Translations under genes and position numbers: made by a program | Assembly: GCA_002077065.1 (NCBI GenBank) | Contig: NAJO01000018.1 | Location: forward strand, 620,001-684,000 | Length of the DNA stretch: 64,000 nt | Origin: Cryoendolithus antarcticus | Taxonomy: Eukaryota; Ascomycota; Dothideomycetes; Cladosporiales; Cladosporiaceae | Direction: 5' to 3' | Notes under the pieces: generated by a model | The model's database searches: none | What the model saw: the letters and a program-made list of their open reading frames with translations, nothing else | What the model was told of the DNA's origin: nothing | In this document: positions 11,001-21,905 of the stretch, one piece after another | Layout of the letters: each line of letters begins with the position of its first letter | How positions within the stretch are numbered: position 1 is the stretch's first letter

Positions 11001-13783
11001 AGTCGAGAGAGTGTACTTGCAGTCTTCTTATGCTGCGAATACCCTCAACGCGTCTAGACATGGATTTGAGTCGCGATGGCGCGAGAGCACGCTAACCTGT
11101 TGCGGAACTTGCGCCGCAGTGCCATATCAATCATACTTCCTCGACCATCAGTATTGCTGACCCATTCTGGAAACATTTCGCTCATTCGTCGCAGTCTCCG
11201 TTACCGTGACCTACTGACCGGTGCGCCAGACGAGACCTCACCATTCCGACACTACACTTTTCACCAATTGTCAATCCACGACAGGGCTCTACATACGCCT
11301 CGAAATCTATCACTTGCACTCTGTCGCCAACGCAGCATAGTTTGCGATCACTGCATGGTCGCCAGGTTTCCACTCTGGACAAGGAACGAGACGCTTGAAG
11401 ATCCGCATCACCTTGGCGTCCAAGTACTCTGAGTAGTCCCTCGAGCACTGCGACTACCGCAAAGCTACGCTTTCGTTCATGATCAACGATGTCTATCACC
11501 GTGGAGAGCATGGCAGCAAATGTGAACGGAGCTTCGACCACACGCTACCCACTAGGTTAACTTCATCACGAGCGGCAATATCGTACAGTAGCGTGAGTTC
11601 CTGGAGTGAATCGTTTTACCCAGAGAGAAGTCTGGAGCGAGGACGGTGCACTAGAGCGGGAGCTGCACGAAAGAGGCACGACACTTCGAGCTGATCTGTG
11701 CCTCTCGCTGAAACGAGGACGATGCGCAACGTCTTGGCCGTGCAGCAATCGCGCTGCTAGATCGTGGGTACGCTAGCTTCATACAACTGAATACTTTAGC
11801 CACGCAACTTCGGCCATCCATTCTTGCTGTTCCCACTGCTACCTTCGCCTTTTGACTTTGAGGTGCACATACTTAGCATAGCTTCAAGCAGCCAGTATAC
11901 TTCCGCCGCCTCGCGTGAAGCGTGCTTGGTCTTCCTGAGTAAGTTCAAGTGCTTAAAAACGGGCATTTCTTCGATCGCCGTGCAAGTCCAATGCTTCTTC
12001 TCTCCTTGCAGTCCATGTTCGATTTCGACGAGCTCATCTGCCACTGTTCATGTCCAAGCACTTCGGCATCTGTCCCGCCCCTTGGACCTTCACGTGCTCG
12101 CATAATTACGATCAGATACCAGATCCACAGTCATCGCCGCCATAGCGTCTACAGGAGGGTGGTATATGCCCTTCTTTTCGGCAATCCGACCTTCGTCTGC
12201 ATCGCCCTTCTGTGCATTCCTGCTCTCGAGGTCTGCTCTGCTCCACAGCAACATGCGTAGGCACAGCACTGGTCATGCACCCACCGTCAAGGTCTCTACC
12301 CATTGCTCGGCCGATCAATGGATGACCAGGGTGGACGAAGCGTTGAGCAACTCGCCTTCAAGCCTTCCGGCAGCAGCTTCATCGCCGGCATCACGTGCAG
12401 GTCCCTGCCTGACGACAGTGCTTACGAGAACGCACTTGAACACCGCCGAAAGGTGAAGAAATGTCGAAAGCCCAGGAGCCAAGCAGCGCAGCCCGGCAAT
12501 GCAGTCCACCGCGGGGACTTGCTTTATGGTGACGGAGTTGGCCAGCAAACAGTGCAGCCTCGCGAGGCATATATTAGTATCAAAGGTAGACAACTTGTCA
12601 CCCTGATGAATGACCATGCAGACCAAGCGCAAAGCATCAAATCGAGAATGTCGAGGGGGACGCGTAGCGGATTTGAGCCTTCCTTTCGTCGATGCCACCC
12701 CTGTAACAAACGAATGTCCTATACCTGGCGTAGGGTCATGTAAATTATAATACACATACAGGTACATTGGGCTTGCGTATGCGGACAATTTGAGGGTCGC
12801 GTAAGCCCAAGGGAACTTCCAGAATGGATTGATGCCGGAGGCAGAGCCAGTAACTACAGGTACAATGCAATCAGTCAAGGCGTCCGTCCAGCCTCCATGT
12901 ATGCGTCCGCGAGCCTGTATAAAATTAAGACTCATAAAATCTCCAAAAGGATGAAAGTTTCATGCCATCGCGCTGCACCTTCGTTAGTGATGGATTTGAA
13001 CACGGAGACCACAAACGCATACCGGAATCGAACCGCAGATCTCAGCATGACCTTGAGTACAAGTGCTGCGCATTACCCTTGTGCTACGACGGCCTGTTGG
13101 GGGCTGGGGTGGTCACAATTCAATATGATAACTAGCGCGTGAAAGAAATCCCAGACTGGCTAGGTAGGCCTCGCTCACAAATTTGCTTCTCCCTTGCTTC
13201 GTTTCTGCCGAACACATCGAGAGATCGCAACGCACACTGTGTGGAACGGACTAGATTAACATGTACATCACCTCCAATTTTAGCACCCGTTATCACCTCA
13301 AGTTTAGGGAATATCGAATGAATAACGCCGGGAGACTGTCACTCCACGCGCTCGCATACCCCACTGCTGCGGGAGTGACCTTATCCGTCAGTAGACGGCG
13401 TGCCCACATCAGCCATGTAATGTCCGATAGCTCTTGGAAACTGTCCGTTATGTAGTATGATGCATGAGGGAGAGCGTACAATGCAAAAAAATGTACATTT
13501 GTGCCTCCCAGTCTCGACTTCGAGCCCACATTCATGCCAATGATGGTGCTGCACGTCTACACTACTACGTCGGTCAATGTATTCACCTCTCCTGACAACC
13601 CTTCGGCTACATCGACTGCCGATGCACTTCGAGACATGCTTATCGAGCAGGTACTATGGAATGAGACGGATCACGCGGACGCGAAGACAGGGAAAAGTGG
13701 TGCATTGTCTGATTACGGTACGTAATCTTGAACACGCCAGGCGAGCGCTGCACTCCCGCGCATCGACCGGCGGAACCCAAACA
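11001..13783. other. Gene-poor stretch between the second and third array genes
   Basis: No gene is supported over about 2.8 kb. The minus strand at 11796-12041 has a protein-like open frame (ADELVEIEHGLQGEKKHW...EAAEVYWLLEAML) with a stop just upstream and no ATG, possibly an exon or relic. The minus strand at 11182-11541 is also open but has no recognisable motif. A tRNA-like relic lies at 13015-13093. Confidence 0.35.
13015..13093 (-). pseudogene. tRNA-like relic
   Basis: Read on the minus strand, it has a B-box-like GGTTCGATTCC (13022-13034) and an A-box-like TAGCACAAGGGTAATGC upstream. No matching acceptor stem can be formed and the T stem has a mismatch. The block ATGCTGAGATCT before the B box is shared with the relic at 17193, so the two belong to one family. 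Confidence 0.4.
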
Positions 13784-13981
13784 CAGTAGCCGTGGACGTT
13801 ACTCCAGGGCATCAAGACGAAAAGCCGCGGAAGTGACTCCGGGGCATCGAGAGACCAAAAAGCAAGCCGCGGAAGTGACTCCGGGGCATCGAGACAACAA
13901 AAAACAGCAGGCCGTGGACGTTACTCCAGGGCATCGAGGCAACAAGAAACAGCAAGCCGTGGACGTAACTCCAGGGCACTC
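13784..13981 (-). repeat. 3' repeat array of the Cys-rich coiled-coil gene (array 3)
   Basis: Five units occur near 13788, 13821, 13864, 13909 and 13953, spaced about 33-45 bp. On the minus strand, the direction of the gene ending at 14078, each reads CCCYGGAGTNACKTCCRCGG followed by a GCTTGCTKTTT-like spacer. About 95 bases separate the gene's stop from the array. The distal part contains AAGACGAAAAGCCGCGG, as in arrays 1 and 2. Confidence 0.85.
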
Positions 13982-14077
13982 TACCATGATTGACCTCCCA
14001 ATTCGACTCGACATTGACCTGAGCCGAGCAGAACAGCAGCAGTGAGTTCCCGGCGTATCGGCGGCCAGGAAAGGGCT

Positions 14078-15531
14078 CTACGAGCGACCAATAGCCTTGG
14101 AATCGAGCCTCATGAGCGACACGAGCCCGTTGTGGAACTGCGTTGCGTCGCCCATGTTGAGCGATTCGTCCGAATAGCGGTTGATGGCGCCGTACTCACG
14201 CAACGCCTTGCCGACTTGGCCATTGCGCTCAGTGACCGACTTTTGCCAGCGCAGGAGCGTTGCCTTGAAGTCAACGTCCGCCTTCCTGCAACGCATCACC
14301 CAGTTGGTGAGGCCTTCGAAGGTCGGCCTGGTCTCCTCGACGTCGTCCCATCCTTCGCAACCATACAACGTACGCTCGTTCCTCTTGGCGCGCACGAGCA
14401 AGACGTACTGTTCACACACCCTGGGCAAGTGTAGGCCGAGTTCATCGGGGGAAAGGATTTCCTCCCAGACGTTGACATCCGGAGCAATCGATTGCGTTGG
14501 CGCGGGCAACTGCGCATCCCGGTAGGTGCGCTCGGACTGAGGCTCCTCCACAAGCTCCTCCACAGGCGTCTGCGAGGTCGACTGGTCGACCGGTGATGGC
14601 GAGATCGAGGCTCCTTTCATCACCGCGGTCAACAATGGCTCCGGGTCGCTCGCCGCTGCTTCGTCTTCTGCTTCCGCAATTATGCGCTTAGCTTCCTCGA
14701 GCGCCTCCTTCGCCCTTTCTCGTGCCGCGGTCCTCGCATCAACAATCTCCTCTGGACCGCCAAACATCTTATAACTGCGGCCGACGCTCATATACGCCGG
14801 TCCCACCGTCTCACCAATGCCTTGCGTAGGGATACGCCTCTCTGGCAGGGCGTGACCAGCATGCAGCAAAGAAAGTAAGCCGTGACCCTGCTGGACCAGG
14901 GTATCTGACGTGGCCAGTATCTTCGTCATGTCCACCTCTTCCTTCTTCAACTTCGAGTGCTTATCCTCGTCCTCGAAGTCGACCCAGTTCGCTTCGTCGA
15001 ACGACATAAGCTCACGCTCTCCCTCCTCGGTCATCCTGCCGAACCGCTGCATTATGGCGTCCGGATTGCCCTCCTCTGGACTGCGTGTTAGCATAGGGTC
15101 AAGTCATGATGCAGACACCGCGCGGGAGCATTACGCTGGCAAATACTTTGCAGCATTTCCTCTTGGCCGGCCAGGGATTCGCGGAGCACTGCCACGGTCG
15201 AAACCAGGACCGGACATCCTTGCTGCGCCAGCTCTAGCTTGACGCGATTTTCGTCGAGCTTGCTGGTGTCGTTCTTCCGCAAGCCGGGCTTGAGGCGAAG
15301 GAGGTCCTCCTCAGCCGCGACCTTACCCTCCAATTCGACGATCTCGGCCGCGCACCTCCTCTGCTCGGCGACAGCCTACTCTTTGTCAGATGTGGAACAT
15401 ATTGCCGCATACGGATGTATTACCTCGTCGTACTCTCCCCTCTCGAACATGTAGCGACATGCCGGACACCCCATGGTGAAGTCCGGGTGCTGGCACAGTA
15501 CGCTGCAGTCCTCGAACATCTGGCGAGACAT
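14078..15531 (-). CDS. Cys-rich, coiled-coil protein of unknown function
   Basis: Exons 15531-15424, 15375-15119 and 15080-14078 give about 455 aa. The introns are 48 nt (GTAATA...CTGAC...TAG) and about 38 nt (GTGTCT...GCTAAC...CAG); the second is short, so its donor is less certain. The N-terminus (MSRQMFEDCSVLC, then GCPACRYMF) has four cysteines, C9, C13, C22 and C25, that could bind one zinc. A Glu/Lys/Leu-rich stretch likely to form a coiled coil follows, then an Ala/Glu helix (ARERAKEALEEAKRI) and a Trp-containing C-terminal region (VWEEILSPDELGLHLP, TNWVMRCRKAD). No family is recognised. It shares its 3' repeat array type with the two upstream genes, the only sign that the three are linked. 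Confidence 0.65.
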
Positions 15532-17192
15532 TTTGCGGTAGTCGTTCGTGTAGAGGAAGCGGAAGTCGGTCAAGATAGTCAAAAGTCACGTTGCGAACTA
15601 ATGTCACGGTGTCACGCGAATTTGTTGGAGGATAACATGTATGTACGTGCGCGTGCAACGCCCGCTCGGGCCGGCACGCCTCGAGCGAAGCTCGGGCATA
15701 CTACACATAATGTACTTGCCAACACCTTGACTATGGAAATGGAGGCATGCATCAAATGATCTTGGCAGTCATGCTCCACAAAGAACACTGATCGTGGGTC
15801 AACTGAAGGGCCACAGGTCAAAGGCCATAGATATTGCTACTTCGCGATCCACTCATACTATAGACGAGTACATCAGCTCAAGGCATTCCCACACATTCCC
15901 AGTACCCAGCGGAAAGCAATACACTTCCAGGCTAGTCCTGACAGCATGGCGCCTCGACCAATGCGATCACACTTCCGCCATTGCATTGTGCCCATGTAAA
16001 TTGGCAATATCATCGTGTCGTGGTTGATAGCGGTGAGCCTAGATGAAGCTTGGTTCACTAAGAAAGCTGGCGCGTGTGCTCTTGGGTGAGATCAGTGAAC
16101 AGAGATGTAGATCAGGGGGAAGTTGCGGCGTGGGCCTAGAGGCATCTTCTTTGTCGGCGGTGTACACGAGGATGTGAACTTGGCATTGCCGTTGTTCGAG
16201 TTGCTTTGGGTGTCCAGCGACCAAGTTCAACCCGAAGAAGTGTCATCCTCTTCACCTTTCTTCTCAGCCTTCGCGAGCGTATCACCGGCTAGCACGACCG
16301 TCAGCATGCATAAGGGGCCTGACACATGGCTCCAGCTGCAGCATACATGCGTCGGGGTCGAAAATATGGGTCTTGACGATTGCGACGCAGGCTAGGGTTT
16401 CCTCAGCTCAGTAGCTGCTGTCAGATCGGCACGTTACGTATGAGGGCGGGTCCATGGTAAAGTAGACGCAGCTCGCCAATTTGAGGAAAGTTCCCAGATC
16501 CGCGGAAGTACGCTGCCCCATCCGACCCAAGGTCCATGATGTTTGCGTGTCCGCAAGATAACAAGCCGCAATCGGCAAAGCCAGCTTCCCTGTCACGGGG
16601 TGATCCCATGCATGCCGCATAGACTGACCTCCTGCCCGGTCCTGTCACCATGTCCACTGCGCCGCCAGGCTTGTTGATCCACAGCAGCTGACTGCCAATG
16701 CACCTTACCTTCCAAGCATAATGGTAGATCGGAAAGAGCTGACAGTGGCTACAGCGCTCGGTTGCGCCCTTGTCCACACTCGTTACGCAGCTCGTTCGTG
16801 GGCCGAACGGGCGTGAGATGCGCGAGAGCGTCTAGAGTCCAGAGAAGCAATCCGTCCATCTCTTGCTCGCTCTTCCACAACCGCCACAACTATCGCACAG
16901 CATGCTGGTGCCCTCGCCACCAAGCATCGTCGTTCGTCCAGAGGCTTTGTTCCTACTGTGTGCGCATGAATCGACTGCACTTTCCAGCAAAGCTGGAAAG
17001 TGCTGACGTAGCGCTCAAGGCGTTATCAGTAAGCGAAGTGGCCAGGACACCGCACAAAGACGCGAAGACCGTGAGGTAGTGCGCCAAGGATTGGCAAGTA
17101 CAGCCGAGAACGCGTTGAAGACTAGGGCGTGCTGAGCAGTTGCGACAGCGATGAATATCAAACCTGCGCGGGGCAGAATGCGCAAGTTTGGG
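15532..17192. other. Intergenic
   Basis: No gene is supported. Open frames are short and unstructured in composition on both strands. Confidence 0.4.
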
Positions 17193-17255
17193 AATTCACT
17201 TGTAGCTCAGCAAGATTATGCTAAGATCTCTGGTTCGATTCCAGTATGTATGGCC
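17193..17255 (+). pseudogene. tRNA-like relic
   Basis: An A-box-like TGTAGCTCAGCAAG (about 17201) and a consensus B box GGTTCGATTCC (17232-17242) occur, with CTGG/CCAG as a shortened T stem. The two boxes are too close together for a complete tRNA and no acceptor stem pairs. The 38 bases around the B box match the relic at 13015 (opposite strand), with mostly A/G and C/T differences. Confidence 0.4.
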
Positions 17256-17666
17256 TAAGCAAGCCTGCGGTTCTCCAGCCACTAACGAGTCGACAGGATG
17301 GAGGCAATCGATCAAACCTTTTGCTCCGTATCCACCGTCCAGAGAAGAGAGAGATCTTGAGGATAGCTTTTGCCGTCGCTCAAGACGCCTGTGCGATGTA
17401 TTGGTGGAGACGGAAAAGTTCATATGACCGTTTGGGAAGTTGTGATTCGACGTCGCCACGCCGCACGACTCAAGGAACTTTGTCAAATGATCCAGACCCC
17501 ATGGTCTGCCTGAATGTATGCTTCGACAAATAGTAGATTGAGAAATTGAGAATGATATGAGGGGTAAGCCAACATGTAACAAAATGTCTCAGATCCTATG
17601 AGTATCAAAATCTGCCACCGCCAGCCACCAGCAGGCTCGCATCGCAGTAGAGGGTATCTTCCTTCC

Positions 17667-19122
17667 TCAAACCCAGCAGACTCCATGGATCAACCCCGAA
17701 TGTAGCAATGCTCGCCCCTCACGCTCAAACAATCCCATCCCCACGCTGAGCACCCACAGACTTCCTAGACACACTGTGCCTCCCGCCATCCGCACGCCTG
17801 GCATCTGTGCTAGCCCTCGCGTTGTACCCTGGGCCCTCCGGCGCAACTGCACCAACACCCCTAGCACCGTGCGTAGCATCAAGGGCGCGCCGCCGAAAGC
17901 GCCACCCTCATGTGAGCCCCAGCCTGCCTTCCGTGTGAAGATGGCGTCGTGAAAGCCGTCGAAGGCTGAGGGTCCGTCGCCATAGTGGAAGGGCAGGTTG
18001 CGGGTGAGGGGGATGTGGTTGAAACGGAAGTCCCAGACTGAGGCGTACACCATGCGGTAAGCGCTGAATGCCATGACGGTGCCGATGAGGCCGCCGGCTA
18101 CGACGTCGTACCAGTTGTGGAATTCGTCTGTGAAGTTGTTAGTTGGTGTTTGTTATTAGAGGTCGTGTTTTGACGTACCAATCGTGAGAGCACCTGCGAT
18201 CAGTACTGCGCCAAGGACGGGCATGTAGGTCACAATGAGCTTCCAGAACGCCGGGTGGTAATTTGACCAGACCTTGAGCTTGGCGTTGAGGTAGAGGTAC
18301 AGGAAGATCAAGCCTGCGAACGCTGCGGTCGAGTGACCAGAGGGCATGGACTCCAGGCTGTCGTTGATCTGCTTCTCATCTCCAGTGCAGATCTTCCGGT
18401 TGTACATGATATCTGCGAATCCGATGCCAGATTCTGCGCCGTATGCGGCGACGTTGGGCTTGCAGACTGCGAGGAAGTGGGGACGAAGGCTACTCTGGTC
18501 AGCATATGCAAGCTCCTATGATATCACATTCAAACTCACCCTCCGATCAGCCACTTCACGAACACCTGGAACACCGCAGCAGTGATGAGGGAGTAAAGCA
18601 AGCCGATAATGCTGTTGTTGAGGTCCCAGAAGGAGCGAATGCGGATCTGCATGCACAGGAAGATGAAGATAGGGATCAATGAAGCGATCATTGCCGCAGC
18701 CCAGACAGGAACGATCTCTTTCCTCAGCGGTCAAGCAGATTCCGGATACATGACATCGCCGGTGACCTGGTAGACTGGGAATGAGCGGCTTGGTGCTGGA
18801 GGAGCTTTGTAGACCCGCTGAAGTCAGCATCTCAAATACGCGGTAGTCGGACATCATCACTAACACCCAGTCCGATCACGCCTATAATGACCATCGTCAG
18901 GAGGTCTAGCCAAGTGCCCTTGATCCACTGCCCGAAGGATGGGCGGGTATTGAGTGAGCCATTGCCATGCGTGGTACCAGTGTTGGCATGCCTGTTCCCG
19001 CGCTTGCTCAGAAGACCGCTGCGAGCTGGCTTCTCGCGTATGGTGCCGCCGTTGTTCGTACCCACGGAGGTGGCTGTGTTGGCGTCTGCAGGACGAGTGC
19101 GGCGGTTGAAGAAGCGCTGCAT
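17667..19122 (-). pseudogene. PAP2-family lipid phosphate phosphatase (DPP1-like) with in-frame TGA
   Basis: Exons 19122-18865, 18817-18540, 18489-18179 and 18127-17667 (introns 47, 50 and 51 nt) join in one frame of 435 codons. Family motifs are present: K-x6-RP (KWLIGGLRPHF), PSGHS, and the H...D motif (FHNWYDVVAGG), together with several membrane segments. Homologues dephosphorylate phosphatidate and diacylglycerol pyrophosphate in ER or vacuole membranes. The one lesion is TGA at 18733-18731 (codon 115), between VMYPESA and PLRKEIVPVW, where family members read through with a sense codon. No GT-AG intron can remove it in frame. It is either a recent pseudogene, a nonsense allele, a sequencing error or a readthrough site. 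The C3 motif lacks the usual Ser-Arg before the His. Confidence 0.75.
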
Positions 19123-20567
19123 CGTCGCAGACGGCCGTGGAAATATTGTTGTGATGAAAGATTAGGAAGATATTGTCGGGGTTATGGAATTCGAGGTCAG
19201 GAAGTGGGAAAGTTTGTTAGAAGCCTGATAGTCAATGCAGTGAATGAACGCAGTCGCATGTGAGAGTGACGTTGGCTGGGTGACTGCTGTTCAGTCGAAG
19301 TGAAGTCACACGAAGTGTTGAGAGAAACGATAACTACCATGCTCATATCTGACAGTGAAACATGTGCGATTGATTAATCGTCATAAGTGCGCAGTACTCC
19401 TGTGCCAGCAAGGCAAAGGCTACTATGAGCTGGGCTGAAACTTGATTTACCTGGCTGCGCTGCCAGTGATGGCAAGCCGGATCACAATCCGTGGGCAGAT
19501 TGCGGTCACATTCGTGGCGCCGGACACCGTGCGACTGGTACAGCGTCGCGAGCCCTGGGGGAACGCGATACGATATCGATGATTGAGATCAAAAATTGGG
19601 GTATGGTGAAAGGAAAAGCGTTCACGATGATGGAGGTTCTTTGAGTTCGGCTTAGAAGCTCTTCGTGCAAAGCTTAGTGTCCTGCCGGCGCACGGTGCTC
19701 CACTGAAAACTTGGAACTTGTGTTGGCTCTCTTTGACGTGCTTGAAAACGACATCACGTCTTCCAAGCTCATCGAAGAAGCATGGTGTAGCAGAGCTGCT
19801 AGACGAATGAAGGCCGTAGGGATACAAGGGTCCGGGCCTCTCGACTTCATCGTTCTCCCTCAATTGCTATGCCCTCGGCAAGCTTCTGTTTGGAGCCGAC
19901 CGCCTACAGCATGTTGCCCTCGATCCCGCTCAGTATGCGGCACTGGCGAGCAAAGCTTCTATACTGGGCTCGAACAGTGACATGAAAGGAAGGAAAACCT
20001 GTGGTCTGCGTGGTCTGGTGTCCCACGCGACCGCCATGCAACATAACAGCGTGGCACGCGTGGGATGTGCTTGTCGCGCAGTGTCCTCGTGCAAACCATG
20101 GACCTGTACCTGGGTACCTCATGCTGTAGCACCATGGGACTTGAATGAGAGCTGGTGAGAGGTCGTCAAGACTGTCATCATGATGCGGTTCGAGGATAGG
20201 CAATGGGCGGAGTGGTAGCAAGTACACGATGATACTAATTGATGTGCACCAGATTTTGGCTTGGTGGCTGTGCCAGCCTAATAATGTAGTATTGTAGTAT
20301 CGTCCTGCAATGAAACAGGCAGTCAGAACAGCTTAGGTGATTCTCACAAAGACGAGGCTGCGTACGAGGCGACGATCAGATCGCAATGCCTTGCCTATGC
20401 CACCACGCTGTATCCGTCTGCGCTCAGCATACGAGCAGTAGACTTACAAGGCGGATGCTCTTTTACGGTTAAGGGTCCGGCATGATGGAGATCACATACA
20501 CATTGCAAAGAAGGGCACTCCGTCCGAAACGATCTTACAATTCAGAGATACGCGCTTTGGGCTAGAC
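19123..20567. other. Intergenic
   Basis: No gene is supported. The minus-strand frame 19447-19863 has no recognisable motif. Confidence 0.4.
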
Positions 20568-21388
20568 ATGAGTCTTCTGCACAATGTCCGAGAGCTGCAT
20601 GGTGCGCTGGTACCGATCACTAGGCGCATCGGTCACTTCGATCTCAGTGTTGGCAGCAGAGAAGTCTACGAGATGACTGTGGTGCCTGGCATCCGCTTCG
20701 ACTGCGTGCGACCGCTACAGCATGATCTTGATGGACACAGCGTGACGAAGATCAAGACACTGCTGGAGGGTATGACTGCTTACTTCGCGACAACTTTCAT
20801 GACCACCGATATGGAGGCCAGTACCTCGTGCGGCAAGAGCAGTGGCCGCATGAACGTAACATTGCTAGAGCGTTTGACCAAACTGGCTGTGGGTCTGTCT
20901 ACTGACAAGCTGCAAAGCATTGCCAGGGAAACGGGGACGCTGTGCAGCAAGGTGCAATGCAAAGTCTTCCTGTCGTTCTCCCGCATGGAGACCTGCTACC
21001 CACGAACATTTTCGTCGATCAGGGTGCCTGGGCTCTCACTGGCTTGGTCGACTGGGCTGAGGCTGAAAATCTACCCTTCGGCATTGGCTTGTATGGCATT
21101 GATCATCTGTTGGGCTACATGGACGATGCTCGCCAGTGGGTGTGGTACGATAAGCCCGAAACCCTACGCAAACACTTCTGGAGCTGTTTGCAGGAACGGC
21201 TTCCTGCGTGGGTGCCGAAAGAATCAACCCCTACCAACGCGGTTCGATTGGCAAGAGTTGTAGGTGTGCTGCTTTGGCACGACTTCGCATGAGACGATGG
21301 CCGACTCGATCGGGTTGTCAATGAGGACAATGATGGGGATGAAGTGGCAATGCTACGAGCTTTCCTTCTTGTGGACGAAAATTTCTGA
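20568..21388 (+). pseudogene. Decayed APH-family (aminoglycoside-phosphotransferase-like) gene
   Basis: The first frame (20568 to about 20940) passes into a second frame that carries the kinase-like catalytic loop LPHGDLLPTNIFVD and the metal-binding region TGLVDWAEAENLPFG, both diagnostic of fungal APH-fold phosphotransferases. The frame change looks like an extra TG dinucleotide near 20941. The second frame ends in TGA at 21290-21292, yet family-like sequence continues after it (DDGRLDRVVNE...LRAFLL) to a stop at 21386-21388. The residue at the TGA is a tryptophan in relatives as I remember them. Substrates of these fungal proteins are mostly unknown. Two independent lesions make this a pseudogene. 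Confidence 0.7.
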
Positions 21389-21905
21389 TAGTAGTATCGT
21401 TTCTCGTTGCAATAACCTCATGTAAAGTCAATGTGGCGATCTAGCCTGTTTTCCACCTGGCGTGGGAGCTTATCTCCCAAGGAATGCAACGGTTTTCATC
21501 TCCCACCGCTCCCTGAGGACGTCCATCCTACACAATAGACTTACCACTTCCCGCACAAGCGGCCAACGATACTGTCTTCAGGTTCCACCTCGCTGCGCAA
21601 CACTTGCGTCGGATGCTACTCCTGAGAGGACATGGCTGCGGCTGCGGCGATTACGTAGCCCACAGGCAAGGTTGTCGACCAGGGTCTTTGTACCTGTTGA
21701 ACGACAAAGTCTCTACCAACGCCCTATGCGTGCGTGGCCATGAAACACACATCGCGACACCTAATCGCTGTACCCTACCAATCACTCCGCTAAGTATCTT
21801 GTTCTTGATTTCATTGTTTGACAGGGCTTCACAATCGCTTTGGCCTGAGTCCGACATCTCTGTCACTACAGTTTCTTTGTCCTCTCACAGCACCCGCATT
21901 GAGCA
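21389..21905. other. Promoter region of the 899-aa gene
   Basis: No gene is seen. The last 120 bases are pyrimidine-rich (CTCTGTCACTACAGTTTC type), typical for a fungal 5' leader. Confidence 0.4.

Noticed and set aside
10147..11160. Long plus-strand open frames opposite the CCCH/Zn-cluster gene
   Set aside because: They are antisense to a gene with clear zinc motifs and a spliced frame. Length is due to GC-rich codons of the real gene.
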